A DNA stretch of 64,000 nucleotides from JADJPO01 sp963750395. GTDB lineage: Bacteria > Actinomycetota > Actinomycetes > Actinomycetales > Kineosporiaceae. The DNA is taken from contig CAVVQM010000016.1 in the NCBI GenBank assembly GCA_963750395.1, positions 1-64,000 on the forward strand. The letters are read 5' to 3'. The notes beneath the pieces are model-generated. The model was not told the DNA's origin and did not search any database. It saw only the letters and a list, made by a program, of their open reading frames with translations. Shown here one piece after another: positions 50,677 to 59,630 of this stretch (position 1 is the first letter of the stretch; every line of letters begins with the position of its first letter). The translations under genes were made by a program, and so were the position numbers.

Positions 50677-51811
50677 TCAGCGCCGTCGCGGCACCCCCGC
50701 TCTGCGCCAGCGCCCGGCCTTCCCCTCGGCCAGGCCCCGGCCCAGCAGGTCGCCCAGGGCCGGCATCACCTGGACGACGGGCAGCCCGGCAGCCCGCGAG
50801 AGCCCCTCGGGCAACGCCCAGGACCGCAGCGGCAGGGCGTCCAGGACCAGCAGCTGCTCCGCCGTGAGTCCGTCGTGCACCCGACGCGGCACCTCCGGCA
50901 GGTCCAGGACCGGGCCGATCGGACCGATCAGTTCCAGTGCCTCGGCCGCGTCGCGTGACGCACACGGCGCCCTCCCGCAGCAGCCGATGACACCCCGCCG
51001 ACATCGCCGACGTCACCGGGCCGGGCACGGCGCCGACCGGCCGCGCGAGGTCTGCGGCGTGCCGCGCCGTGCTCTGCGCACCGGAGCGCCAGCCCGCCTC
51101 GACCACCACGCACGCGCGGGTCAGGGCCGCGATCAACCGGTTGCGCTGCAGGAAGCGCCACCGGGTCGGCGCCGAGCCGGGAGGAACCTCGGTGAGCACC
51201 GCCCCGGTGCGGGCGATCTCCGCGAGCAGTTGCTCGTTCCCCCGCGGATAGAAGCGATCAACCCCGCAGGCCAGGACGGCGACCGTCGTCGACCCGGCCG
51301 CCAGTGCGGCCCGGTGGGCCTGGGCGTCGATGCCGTAGGCACCACCGGAGACCACCACCACCCCGGCGTCCGCGCACCCGACGGCGATCTGGCTGGTCAC
51401 CTGGTGCCCGTACCCGGTCGAGGTGCGCGCCCCGACGAGGGCGAGAGACCGCGTGCCGACGTCGGCGAGGTCTGCACCGCCGCGCACCCACAGGCAGAAG
51501 GGGCGGTCCGGCCCGAGGTCGTCCAGGCCCTGCGGCCAGCCGGGATCACCCGGGATCACCAGGCTCCCGCCGAACCGTTCGACGGTGGCCAGATCGCGGC
51601 GCGGCTCGGTCGAGGTGAGCCGAACCCGCCACCGTTGGGCCCCCGGGCCGTCGAGGCCGTCGATCAACCGCTGCAGCGCCGGACCAGGCCCGAGCTCGGC
51701 CACCAAGCGGCGGGCGTCGAGGTCGCCGGGCTCGGCCAACCGGCTCCACGCCGCCCTCGCCAGCCGCTCGTCGCCGGCGTCGAACCAGGCTGACCAGGGT
51801 CGTGCGCTCAC
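50677..51811 (-). CDS. dprA: DNA-processing protein DprA, one +1 frameshift as sequenced
   Basis: Protects and loads RecA on incoming ssDNA. About 377 residues after correction: SLALVGARTSTGYGHQVTSQIAVG (Rossmann-like), VVVVSGGAYGIDAQAHRAAL, PRGNEQLLAEIARTGAVLTEVPPGSAPTRWRFLQRNRLIAAL. Near 50957 an extra base (ACGCGACGC) shifts the frame after GAVCVT; the other frame continues DAAEALELIGPIGP and a C-terminal winged helix to TGA 50677. The start GTG 51811 overlaps comM (GTGA). Confidence 0.92.
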
Positions 51812-53385
51812 GCCGCCACCCGGCCCTGCCGGCGCATCGTCAGGGCGTTGTCGACATCCTGCTTGTGGGGGCGAGCACGCCCGGCCAGGTCGGCGGCCGT
51901 CCAGGCCACCCGTAGGGCCCGGTGATAGCCGCGCAGCGTCAGCCCCCCGCGGTCCAGGAGTTGATCGGCCGAGCCGCTCACGCTGGGCGGAAGCTTCAGG
52001 GTGGAGGTCAGGTAGGTGCCCGGCACCTCGGCGTTGCAGGTCCACGGAGTGTGCGCCAGGCGCGCCGCCTGCGCTCCCCGTGCCTGGGCGACCCTCGCCG
52101 CGACCGTGGCCGTGGACTCACCCCGCGCCCCGCAGACCAGATCGGCCCGCCCGACCGCGGCCACCTCGACCTGCAGATCGATCCGGTCCATCAGGGGACC
52201 GGACAGTCGCGCCAGATAGCGGCGTCGCACGGCGGGGCTGCAGGTGCAGTCGACGCCCTTGCCGGAGGACAGCCCACACGGGCACGGGTTGGCGGCGAGG
52301 ACGAGCAGGAACCGCGCCGGGTAGCACGCCGATCCCGCCACCCGCTGCAGGCGCAGTTCTCCGCTCTCCAGAGGCTGGCGCAGGGTGTCCAGGGCCTTGG
52401 TCGTGAACTCGGTGGCCTCGTCGAGGAAGAGCACGCCGTTGTGGGCACGCGATGCGGCCCCCGGCCGGGGCAGACCGGAACCACCCCCGACCAGCGCCAC
52501 GGTCGTGGTGGTGTGGTGCGGGTTCTCGAACGGGGGACGGCGCAGTAGCCCGGCCGCCGGGTCCAGGGTCCCGCACACCGAATGGATGGCGGTGACCTCC
52601 AGCGCAGCGGCGTCGGCGAGGTCCGGCAGGATGCCGGGGAGCCGCTCGGCGAGCATGGTCTTGCCCGCACCGGGCGGACCGATCAGCAGCATGTGATGGT
52701 TGCCGGCGGCCGCGGTCTCCAGGGCCAGCCGGGCCGGCAGCTGGCCCACGACGTCCGCCAGGTCGGGCGCCGCTCCCGGCGGACCCGGCGCCCGGGCCTG
52801 GCCCGGCCCCGCGCGCCCGGCCGGTAGGTACGTCACGTTCGCGGACGTCGTCGTCGGCACGGGCGGCACGGCGTCCCCCGAATGCAGGGCGATCACGTCG
52901 TCCAGGTGTGCGACACCCACGACCTCGGCGCCCGGCACCAGCGCCGCCTCGGCGGCGTTGCCGGCGGGCACGACGACCCGCGGGCGCCCGGCGCGCACCG
53001 CGGCAGCCACCGCCGGCAGCACCCCGCGCACCGCGCGGACCGTGCCGTCCAGGCCGAGTTCGCCCAGGTGCACCCGGTCGGCGACCGAGCCGGCCGGCAC
53101 CCGCTCACAGGCGCTGAGCAGCGCCGCGGCGACGGCGAGGTCGAAGCCGGTACCCCTCTTGGGTAGGTCGGCCGGAGACAGGTTCACCGTGATCCGGCGT
53201 GAGGGCAGTGGGCACCGGGCGTTGGCCAGCGCGGCGCGCACCCGATCGCGGGACTCGAACAGCGATGTGTCCGGCAGCCCGACCAGGGCGAACGCCGGCA
53301 ACCCGTTGGCCAGGTCGGCCTCGACGTCGACGAGGTGGCCCTCGAGCCCGACCAGCGCCACCGCCAGGCAGCGGCCGAGGGCCAC
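51808..53385 (-). CDS. comM: ComM/YifB-type AAA+ (Mg-chelatase-like) protein
   Basis: The 525-residue AAA+ protein has an N-terminal Lon-like domain (GLPAFALVGLPDTSLFESRDRVRAAL), Walker A LLIGPPGAGKTMLAERLPGI, Walker B GVLFLDEATEF and the C-terminal Mg-chelatase domain with a Cys cluster (NPCPCGLSSGKGVDCTC). ComM helps branch migration during transformation in Vibrio. It is coupled to dprA and yraN, as usual. The start is GTG 53385. Confidence 0.93.
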   Translation of the reverse strand: MALGRCLAVALVGLEGHLVDVEADLANGLPAFALVGLPDTSLFESRDRVRAALANARCPLPSRRITVNLSPADLPKRGTGFDLAVAAALLSACERVPAGSVADRVHLGELGLDGTVRAVRGVLPAVAAAVRAGRPRVVVPAGNAAEAALVPGAEVVGVAHLDDVIALHSGDAVPPVPTTTSANVTYLPAGRAGPGQARAPGPPGAAPDLADVVGQLPARLALETAAAGNHHMLLIGPPGAGKTMLAERLPGILPDLADAAALEVTAIHSVCGTLDPAAGLLRRPPFENPHHTTTTVALVGGGSGLPRPGAASRAHNGVLFLDEATEFTTKALDTLRQPLESGELRLQRVAGSACYPARFLLVLAANPCPCGLSSGKGVDCTCSPAVRRRYLARLSGPLMDRIDLQVEVAAVGRADLVCGARGESTATVAARVAQARGAQAARLAHTPWTCNAEVPGTYLTSTLKLPPSVSGSADQLLDRGGLTLRGYHRALRVAWTAADLAGRARPHKQDVDNALTMRRQGRVAA

Positions 53386-53391
53386 TCAGAC

Positions 53392-53743
53392 TCACCCCCC
53401 GCAGGTGCTCGAGCCGGGGGCCGCCGCGGCGCGGCACCGTCACCGCGACCACGTCGATGCGCACGTCGCGATAGCCCTGTTCGTGGGCGGACAACCAGGC
53501 GGCCGCCAGGCGCCGCAGCCGGGCGAGCTTGTCCGGCGTGACCGCGTCCAGCGCCGTGCCGGCGGACTGCGAACGGCGCGTCTTCACCTCGCACACGACC
53601 AGGCATCCGCCGTCCACGGCCACCACATCGAGTTCGCCGTAGCGGCAGCGCCAGCGACGGTCGAGGATCTGCATGCCCTGACCGATCAGGAATCGTGCGG
53701 CCACGCGCTCGCCGTAGTGTCCGAGCGCCTCCTTGGCGTGCAT
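53392..53743 (-). CDS. yraN: YraN family (UPF0102) endonuclease-like protein, frameshift near the end
   Basis: The N-terminus MHAKEALGHYGERVAARFLIGQG and GELDVVAVDGGCLVVCEVKTRRS show the UPF0102 restriction-endonuclease-like fold with D..ExK. GGAGGT stands 6 bases ahead of ATG 53743. As sequenced the frame runs on through comM to 53105; a six-G run just before the comM start suggests one extra G. With five Gs the protein ends at TGA 53392 after LEHLRG, 116 residues, the family length. Confidence 0.85.
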
Positions 53744-53895
53744 CTGACCACCTCCGGCGGCCAGCCAAGCCCAGGCCGCCGCCGGATGACCGCCGCTGAT
53801 CGAGCGGGTGTGGACAGCGCCCCGCGGCCCGGTACTGGGGACGCGGGCTCGCTGATCCCGCGACCCCACGACCTCGCGGCGGTTCGCGGGGGACC

Positions 53896-54690
53896 TCAGA
53901 CGGACAGGTCCCGGCGGCCGAACCCGAGCGCGCCGATCGCCACGAGCAGCGCGCTGATGCCGACCATGAGTGCGAGATCCGTCAGGTCCACCCCGTTGAT
54001 CAGTGGCTTCGCACCGTTGAGCCATGTGAACGGTGAGTAGTCACGGACCCAGGCCATGCCCTCGACCTGGGGGATGATGCCACTCGCCGCGTATGCGAGA
54101 ACGCCGCCGACCGCGCCCGACGCGAGCGCCACGCCGCGGCGGCCCGTCACCGCGCCCACGGCGAAGCTGATCGCGCCGAAGAGCACCGCGAACGCCGCCA
54201 GGTGAACGTGCATGGCGGCGAGCATGGCCGGCGGGATGCCGGAGAACTGCGCCGGACCGGCGATGATCATCATCACGGCCCAGAACACGACCACGATCAG
54301 CACCACGCTGGCGGTGAACGAGGCGAACCGTTGCAACGCCACCGAGGTGCGGCTGACCGGGTGGGCGAGCACCAGGTCAAGGGTGCCGGCCTCCTCGTCC
54401 CCGGCGATGATGCGGGCACCCGCGGCGACCGCGTAGACCAGCAGGAGGACGGCCACGACCAGCCCGTAGACGGTCGCGTCGAGGTACCCGGCGGCCGTCG
54501 AGATGCTCGTGTAGTTGATCGCCTCCAGCAGGGCCGCGGGATAGTTGTCGATCAGCTCCTGGATCGAGGGATCGTCGATCGTGGGCCAGAACGCCGCATA
54601 TCCGCAGCCGGCGAGCACGATGGCCAGCGTCCAGCCGCCGATCCCGCGACGGGAGTCCCAGAGCCACTTCGTGAAGACGTTGCGAGTCAT
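53896..54690 (-). CDS. ABC-2 type transporter permease
   Basis: The 264-residue membrane protein has six hydrophobic segments and an ABC-2 pattern: GARIIAGDEEAGTLDLVLAHPVSRTSVALQRF in the first cytosolic loop. It follows the ATPase gene directly. The pair is of the exporter class seen with drug resistance or unknown substrates. No regulator gene is adjacent, and the pair looks inserted between yraN and DUF2469. Confidence 0.9.
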   Translation of the reverse strand: MTRNVFTKWLWDSRRGIGGWTLAIVLAGCGYAAFWPTIDDPSIQELIDNYPAALLEAINYTSISTAAGYLDATVYGLVVAVLLLVYAVAAGARIIAGDEEAGTLDLVLAHPVSRTSVALQRFASFTASVVLIVVVFWAVMMIIAGPAQFSGIPPAMLAAMHVHLAAFAVLFGAISFAVGAVTGRRGVALASGAVGGVLAYAASGIIPQVEGMAWVRDYSPFTWLNGAKPLINGVDLTDLALMVGISALLVAIGALGFGRRDLSV

Positions 54691-54699
54691 CGCTCGGCC

Positions 54700-55608
54700 C
54701 TATTCCCGGCCGGCGCCGGAGTCGTCGGCGTAACGGTGGAAGAAGTAGTCCTCGAGGTCCGGCTCCTGGCTGGTGATGCTCACGGTCGTGTGCCGGGCAG
54801 CCGCCTTGATCAGCCCGTCGGCCATGCCGTCGAGGGTGCACCGCAACACGGGTCCCTCCACGGTGAGGCCGCCGAGGCCGTCGACGCCGATGAAGTCGGC
54901 CGCTGGAACGGCCTCGGAGAACACGATCTCGACCTCACGCGTGGCCGTCGCCAGCAGGGCGTCGACATCCTCGACCGCGAGCAGCCGTCCGTGACGGATG
55001 ATGCCCACCCGATCCGAGGTCTGCTGCACCTCGCTGAGGACGTGGGACGACATGAAGATCGTCCGCCCGTCCGAGACGACCTCACGCGCCATGACGGCGA
55101 ACTCCTGCTGGAGGAACGGGTCGAGTCCCGAGGTCGGCTCGTCCAGGACCATGAGTTCCGGTTCGTGCATGAAGGCCTGGACCAGACCGACCTTCTGCCG
55201 GTTCCCCCGGGACAGCGTCTTGATCGTCCGCCGCAGATCGAGTCTGAGGCGCTCGGCCAGTTCCTCGATCCGCCGGCCCGAGACCCCGCCGCGCAGATTG
55301 CCCAGGTAGGTGAGCAGCTCGCGGGCCGACTGACGTCCGTCCACGAGGAAGTCCCCAGGCAGGTATCCCACCCGGCGCCGGACCTCGAGGCCGTCGGACC
55401 GGGGGTCGAGGCCCAGAACGCGAGCGCTCCCAGCGGTCGGTCGGATCAGATCGAGCAGGATCCGGATCGTGGTGGTCTTGCCCGACCCGTTCGGACCCAG
55501 GAAACCGAAGACCTCGCCGGGGCGGACCGCCAGGTCCAGCCCCCGCAGCGCCTGGGTCCGTCCGTAGTCCTTGCGCAGCCCTGCGGTCGCGATCGCCTGT
55601 TCGGCCAC
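54700..55608 (-). CDS. ABC transporter ATP-binding protein
   Basis: The 302-residue ATPase has Walker A GPNGSGKTTT (residues 38-47), Q-loop region, signature LSRGNRQKVGL, Walker B ELMVLDEPTSGLDP and the H-loop SSHVLSEV. The C-terminal 80 residues (REVEIVFSEAVPAADF) are typical of exporter ATPases of the DrrA/CcmA kind. It ends 10 bases before the permease start. Confidence 0.95.
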   Translation of the reverse strand: MAEQAIATAGLRKDYGRTQALRGLDLAVRPGEVFGFLGPNGSGKTTTIRILLDLIRPTAGSARVLGLDPRSDGLEVRRRVGYLPGDFLVDGRQSARELLTYLGNLRGGVSGRRIEELAERLRLDLRRTIKTLSRGNRQKVGLVQAFMHEPELMVLDEPTSGLDPFLQQEFAVMAREVVSDGRTIFMSSHVLSEVQQTSDRVGIIRHGRLLAVEDVDALLATATREVEIVFSEAVPAADFIGVDGLGGLTVEGPVLRCTLDGMADGLIKAAARHTTVSITSQEPDLEDYFFHRYADDSGAGRE

Positions 55609-55648
55609 GGGCCTCCCTCACAGATCACGGAACACTCGGTGGCAGCGC

Positions 55649-55969
55649 TCAGGCCGAGAAGTCGTCCTGCTTGAGCTCGAAGTCGGCCTTGGACAGCTCC
55701 TCGACGTTGACGTCCTTGAACGTCACCACGCGCACCGACTTCACGAAGCGGGCGGGTCGATAGACGTCCCAGACCCAGGCGTCGGCCATGGTCACCTCGA
55801 AGTAGACCTCGCCCCCCGCGGATCGCACGTTCAGGTCGACCCGATTGGCCAGATAGAACCGGCGCTCGGTCTCGACCACGTAGCTGAACAGGCCGACGAC
55901 GTCGCGATACTCGCGATAGAGCTGAAGCTCCATCTCGGTCTCGTAGTTCTCAAGGTCCTCGGCGCTCAT
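55649..55969 (-). CDS. DUF2469 family protein
   Basis: The 106-residue protein is almost invariant in actinobacteria: MSAEDLENYETEMELQLYREYRDVVGLFSYVVETERRFYLAN and FVKSVRVVTFKDVNVEELSKADFEL. The function is unknown. It belongs to the conserved yraN-DUF2469-rnhB-lepB neighbourhood; here FluC/DUF190 genes separate it from rnhB. The start is ATG 55969. Confidence 0.95.
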   Translation of the reverse strand: MSAEDLENYETEMELQLYREYRDVVGLFSYVVETERRFYLANRVDLNVRSAGGEVYFEVTMADAWVWDVYRPARFVKSVRVVTFKDVNVEELSKADFELKQDDFSA

Positions 55970-56066
55970 CCGCTCCCGCCGTCCGTGCCGCCGTCCGTGC
56001 CGTCGTCCTCCTGGCTCCATGATGCCCCCTGCCGGCCCATCCGCGACCGCCCCCGCGCCGAGGTCG

Positions 56067-56429
56067 TCAACCGAACACCGCCGTCGCGGCCCACAGGCCC
56101 AGCGCGGCGGCGGTCAGAGAACCCAGCACGCTGCCCACGACGTTGGCCAGCGCCAGCGACCCGGCGCCCTCCTCGGTCAGCCGCAGCGTCTCGTAGGAGA
56201 ACGTCGAGTAGGTGGTCAGCGCTCCGCATGCCCCGGTGGCCAGCAGGGCGCTCATCTGCGGTGAGGACAGGCCGGCGAGCAGGCCCAGCAGGAACGACCC
56301 GACCACGTTGACCGTGAAGGTGCCCCAGGGGAAGACGCTGTCGAGACGTGCCTGGACGGCGCGATCGGTCAGATAGCGCACCGGAGCACCGACCGCCGCC
56401 CCGGCCATCACCAGCAGCAGCGACGTCAC
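56067..56429 (-). CDS. crcB: fluoride channel subunit FluC/CrcB, first copy
   Basis: The 120-residue four-helix membrane protein has PVRYLTDRAVQARLD, WGTFTVNVVGSFLLGLLAGL and the Phe/Thr-containing ALTTYSTFSYETLRL motif that lines the fluoride path. It overlaps the DUF190 gene by 4 bases. The second copy lies on the other side of the DUF190 gene, so a heterodimeric channel is likely. Confidence 0.93.
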   Translation of the reverse strand: MTSLLLVMAGAAVGAPVRYLTDRAVQARLDSVFPWGTFTVNVVGSFLLGLLAGLSSPQMSALLATGACGALTTYSTFSYETLRLTEEGAGSLALANVVGSVLGSLTAAALGLWAATAVFG

Positions 56430-56809
56430 GCGCCGGGGTCCCCGCCACGGTCGAGGGGTTGCGGGGCGCGCTCATCGCCGCGGGCCACGTACCGGATCAC
56501 CTCGACGTCCTCCAGGGTGATCAGCCCCTCGATGACGAGTTCGTCGAGCTCGGGCAGGAAGGCCGCGACGCGCTCGTGGCTGTCCACGATGACCACGATG
56601 ACGGGTAGATCCTCGGACAGGCTCAGCATCCGGGTGGTGTGCACGACGCTGGTCCCGCCGAACGACTCCACCCCCCGCACGACCGTGGCTCCGGCCAGAC
56701 CCATCGCCCGCGCCCGGTGCACGATCTCGGTGAAGACCGGCCGGTGGTGCCACCGATCGGACTCCCCGACCATCACCGTCAAGCGCTGGGCCGTGCCGTG
56801 CAGTCTCAT
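56426..56809 (-). CDS. DUF190 family protein
   Basis: The 127-residue DUF190 (PII-like fold) protein: QRLTVMVGESDRWHHRPVFTEIVHRARAMGLAGATVVRGVESFGG and DLPVIVVIVDSHERVAAFLPEL. It is often encoded with CrcB/FluC proteins; it may sense a nucleotide or the ion and control the channel, which is inference. It lies between the two FluC genes. Confidence 0.93.
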   Translation of the reverse strand: MRLHGTAQRLTVMVGESDRWHHRPVFTEIVHRARAMGLAGATVVRGVESFGGTSVVHTTRMLSLSEDLPVIVVIVDSHERVAAFLPELDELVIEGLITLEDVEVIRYVARGDERAPQPLDRGGDPGA

Positions 56810-56834
56810 CGCCGGTTCTCCCTTCAGCCGTCGT

Positions 56835-57323
56835 TCAGCCGTCGTTGCCCTCGTCGTCTCCGGCGCCGCCGCCGACGGCGTCCCCGCTCGTTTCGTCCCG
56901 GCCTGGCCGCACTCCCCGGGTCAGCATGCGGCGGGCCAGCACGGTGCCGCCCCAGACCGCCAGCAGCGCGAGCACCGGAGTGGCCACCAGGTGGGCGAGG
57001 GCGGCGGGCACCCGCTCGTCGCGCGCCAGCTCAAGCACCCCGACCGCATAGGAGGAGAAGGTGGTGAATCCGCCGAGGACCCCCGTGCCCAGCGCCGGCC
57101 GCAGCACCCGGTGATCGGGCCAGCGGTCGATGACGACGGCCACCAGCACCCCCATCAGGGCGCACCCCACGACGTTCACGCTCAGGGTGCCCAGCGGTGC
57201 CGCCCGTGGCCCGAATGCCTCCCCCACGCCGTACCGGGCAGCGGCCCCGGCGGCCCCGCCGAGCGCCACCGCGGCCACCACCGCCGGATCGGCCCCTGCG
57301 AGGATCGGCGGACGCCGGCTCAT
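56835..57323 (-). CDS. crcB: fluoride channel subunit FluC/CrcB, second copy
   Basis: The 162-residue CrcB homolog has GGAAGAAARYGVGEAFG, LGTLSVNVVGCALMGVLVAVV and LGGFTTFSSYAVGVLEL. It is longer than usual at the C-terminus (about 25 acidic and Gly-rich residues). The ATG 57323 overlaps the rnhB stop (57320). It is the first gene of the FluC-DUF190-FluC set. Confidence 0.92.
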   Translation of the reverse strand: MSRRPPILAGADPAVVAAVALGGAAGAAARYGVGEAFGPRAAPLGTLSVNVVGCALMGVLVAVVIDRWPDHRVLRPALGTGVLGGFTTFSSYAVGVLELARDERVPAALAHLVATPVLALLAVWGGTVLARRMLTRGVRPGRDETSGDAVGGGAGDDEGNDG

Positions 57324-58051
57324 GGCGACGTCGACCAGGCCAGTTCGTCGACCCGGTCGAGCGCCAGGTTCCAGGACCGTCGATGCAGCGGGCAGGCGCC
57401 CAGGCGCCGCAGTGCGGCGGAGTGCTCCGGAGAGGCGTACCCCTTGTTCTCCCGCCAGCCGTAGTCGGGATGCTCCCGCGACAGCGTGACCATGAGGTCG
57501 TCCCGTTCGACCTTGGCCAGAACGCTCGCCGCGGCCACCGCCGCGCACCGCAGGTCCGCCTTGATCCTGGTGGTCACCACAGGACGGCGCGCCAGGTCCG
57601 GCAAGGGCGCCGGATCGAGCAGCACGCCCTGCTCCGGGGGGCTCAGCCAGTCGTGCGATCCGTCCAGCAGGACGATGCCGGGCTGTTCGGTCAGGGCGGC
57701 CAGCGCACGATGGCCGGCCAGCCGCAGCGCCGCGATGATCCCGTACCGATCGATCTCCTCGGGGCCGGCGTGGCCGACCGCGTGGTCGCTCGCCCACCGG
57801 CGCAGCCGCGGCACCAGCGCCCGCCGGGCCGCCGGGGTGAGCAGCTTGGAGTCGCGTACCCCGCTCGGCGCCGTCCTGGTGCTCAGCCGGACGGCGACCA
57901 CACCCACGCTGACCGGCCCGGCGAGTGCCCCCCGGCCGACCTCGTCCATCCCGACGAGCATCGCGTGGCCCTCGCGCAGCAGGGCGCGCTCCTGTCGCAG
58001 CGTGGGGGGCGCTGCGCGAAGCGGGCCGGCACGGCGCGTGGCCGCCGTCAT
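57320..58051 (-). CDS. rnhB: ribonuclease HII
   Basis: Removes misincorporated ribonucleotides and RNA in RNA-DNA hybrids. The 243 residues have MLVGMDEVGRGALAGPVSVGVVAV with the Asp-Glu active site, RDSKLLTPAARRAL, VLLDGSHDWLSP, AAASVLAKVERDDLM and YGWRENKGYASPEH. The ATG start at 58051 overlaps the lepB stop (ATGA). The start is supported by loss of homology further upstream. Confidence 0.95.
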   Translation of the reverse strand: MTAATRRAGPLRAAPPTLRQERALLREGHAMLVGMDEVGRGALAGPVSVGVVAVRLSTRTAPSGVRDSKLLTPAARRALVPRLRRWASDHAVGHAGPEEIDRYGIIAALRLAGHRALAALTEQPGIVLLDGSHDWLSPPEQGVLLDPAPLPDLARRPVVTTRIKADLRCAAVAAASVLAKVERDDLMVTLSREHPDYGWRENKGYASPEHSAALRRLGACPLHRRSWNLALDRVDELAWSTSP

Positions 58052-58932
58052 CCGGATCTCTCCGGGACGTCGGCGAAGACGGCGTCCGGCACCCCCAGAC
58101 CGCTCATCCGGCCGAGCGGCCAGACGGTGACGAAGGCCTTCCCGACCACGTCGTCGATCGGCACGAACTGCTGCTCGTTGAACCGCGAGTCCTTCGAGAC
58201 GCTCCGGTGGTCGCCCATCACCCACAGATGTCCGGCGGGTACCGTCACCGAGAAGGTCGCGTCGCTCGGGTCGTCCCCCGGGTAGAGGTAGGACTCCTCG
58301 AGGGCGACCGAGTTCACCGTCAGGCGTCCCTGGTCGTCGCAGCAGGCCACGGCGTCGCCCGGCAGTCCGATCGCCCGCTTGATCAGGTGCTCGCCGGAGT
58401 CCTGGGGGACCAGCCCGACGAACGTCAGGGCCTCACGCACGATCTTTCGCAGTCCGCCGTCCTGGACCGGGGGTACCGGGTCCAGCCAGCCGCCGGGGTC
58501 CTTGAACACGACGATGTCGCCGTGGTGGAGCGAGAACGGGCCCGGGGTGAGCTTGCTGACCACCACCCGGTCGCCGCGCAGCAGGGTGTCCTCCATCGAC
58601 TGGGAGGGGATGAAGAACGCCTGAAGCAGGAAGGTCTTGATCACCAACGACAGGACCAGCGCCATCGCGAGCACCGTGACCAGTTCGGTGACCATCCCGA
58701 GCAACGCCGACCCCGGCCCGGTCCGCCTCGGACGTCGACGCGATCGGGCGCCTCGACGCCGTCTCGGCCCGGCGGCTCCGTTCGAGGCGGGGTCGGCCGA
58801 GGACGCGAGCGAGCCCGGCGGAACGACCGGATCAGAGCCTCTGGGGTCTCCGGCACTGTGCCGCGGACCGATCGAGGACGGCAGACCCGACTCGGGACGA
58901 GAGAAGGGTCCCTGCTCCGGCGCCGCGCTCAC
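58048..58932 (-). CDS. lepB: signal peptidase I, first of two
   Basis: The 294-residue type I signal peptidase has a long Arg/Pro-rich cytosolic N-terminus, one membrane helix (ELVTVLAMALVLSLVIKTFLLQAFF), the nucleophile Ser in IPSQSMEDTLLRGD, the catalytic Lys in LIKRAIGLPGDAV and HLWVMGDHRSVSKDSR. GTG 58932 overlaps the stop of the second lepB gene. Confidence 0.95.
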   Translation of the reverse strand: MSAAPEQGPFSRPESGLPSSIGPRHSAGDPRGSDPVVPPGSLASSADPASNGAAGPRRRRGARSRRRPRRTGPGSALLGMVTELVTVLAMALVLSLVIKTFLLQAFFIPSQSMEDTLLRGDRVVVSKLTPGPFSLHHGDIVVFKDPGGWLDPVPPVQDGGLRKIVREALTFVGLVPQDSGEHLIKRAIGLPGDAVACCDDQGRLTVNSVALEESYLYPGDDPSDATFSVTVPAGHLWVMGDHRSVSKDSRFNEQQFVPIDDVVGKAFVTVWPLGRMSGLGVPDAVFADVPERSG

Positions 58933-59595
58933 CGGTCGACCCCACGCGACTGGGTCAACGGCCACCACACCAGGACCACCCTGCCGACCACGTGATCGAG
59001 GGGAACCGCGCCACCCCCCGGGTCGCCCAGGTGGGCACGCGAATCGGCCGAGGCCGTGCGGTTGTCACCCATCACCCAGAGGTGTCCCTCCGGCACGGTG
59101 GCGTCGAAGGGGCTCTCGCTCGGGCTCTCACCGGCGCTCAGGTAGGGCTCGTCGAGGGCGACGCCGTCGATCGTGATCCGGCCGTCGCCGTCGCAGCAGG
59201 CGACCCGCTCCCCGGGCATGCCGACCACCCGCTTGACGTAGTCGCGGCTGCCCACCGGGGTGCCGAGCGCAGTCGCCAGCGGCGACACCGATCGCGGCCA
59301 GGCCGGTGCGCGGGGACGCCGCGGGGGGATCGAAGACACCCCGGCCGTCGAACACCACGACATCGCCGCGGTGCACCGAGCCGGTGAAGTGCACCGGCCG
59401 CCAGACCAGCACCCGCTCCCCGGCTGCACGGCCGGCGCCATGGACGCCGGTGGGGACGACGAAGGACTGCACGAGCAGCCCACGCACGGCGGTGAGCGCC
59501 ACGGCCACGACGGCCATGGCGACCAGAAGCCGTTGCCAGGAGGGGCGTGTGTGACGATCGGGACCGGCCAGCGTGGGCGCACTGGACCCGGTCAC
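58929..59595 (-). CDS. lepB: signal peptidase I, second copy, frameshifted as sequenced
   Basis: About 221 residues after correction. It begins GTG 59595 with a helix (QRLLVAMAVVAVALTAVRGLL). Then SFVVPT should lead to ASMAPAVQPG, but an extra base near 59447 and a missing G near 59420 hide the catalytic Ser in another frame for some ten codons. A further extra base near 59279 shifts the frame before GTPVGSRDYVKRVVGMPGERV, which holds the catalytic Lys. The rest (HLWVMGDNRTASADSR) is intact. Two tandem SPase genes are common in actinobacteria. Confidence 0.87.
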
Positions 59596-59630
59596 TCACC
59601 ACGCGGACGACCTTACGCGGAGTGCTCGCC

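Noticed and set aside
49640..52045. An apparent DprA-XerC fusion protein
   Set aside because: It results from a single extra base in dprA. The alternative frame encodes the proper DprA C-terminus and stop, and XerC has its own start.
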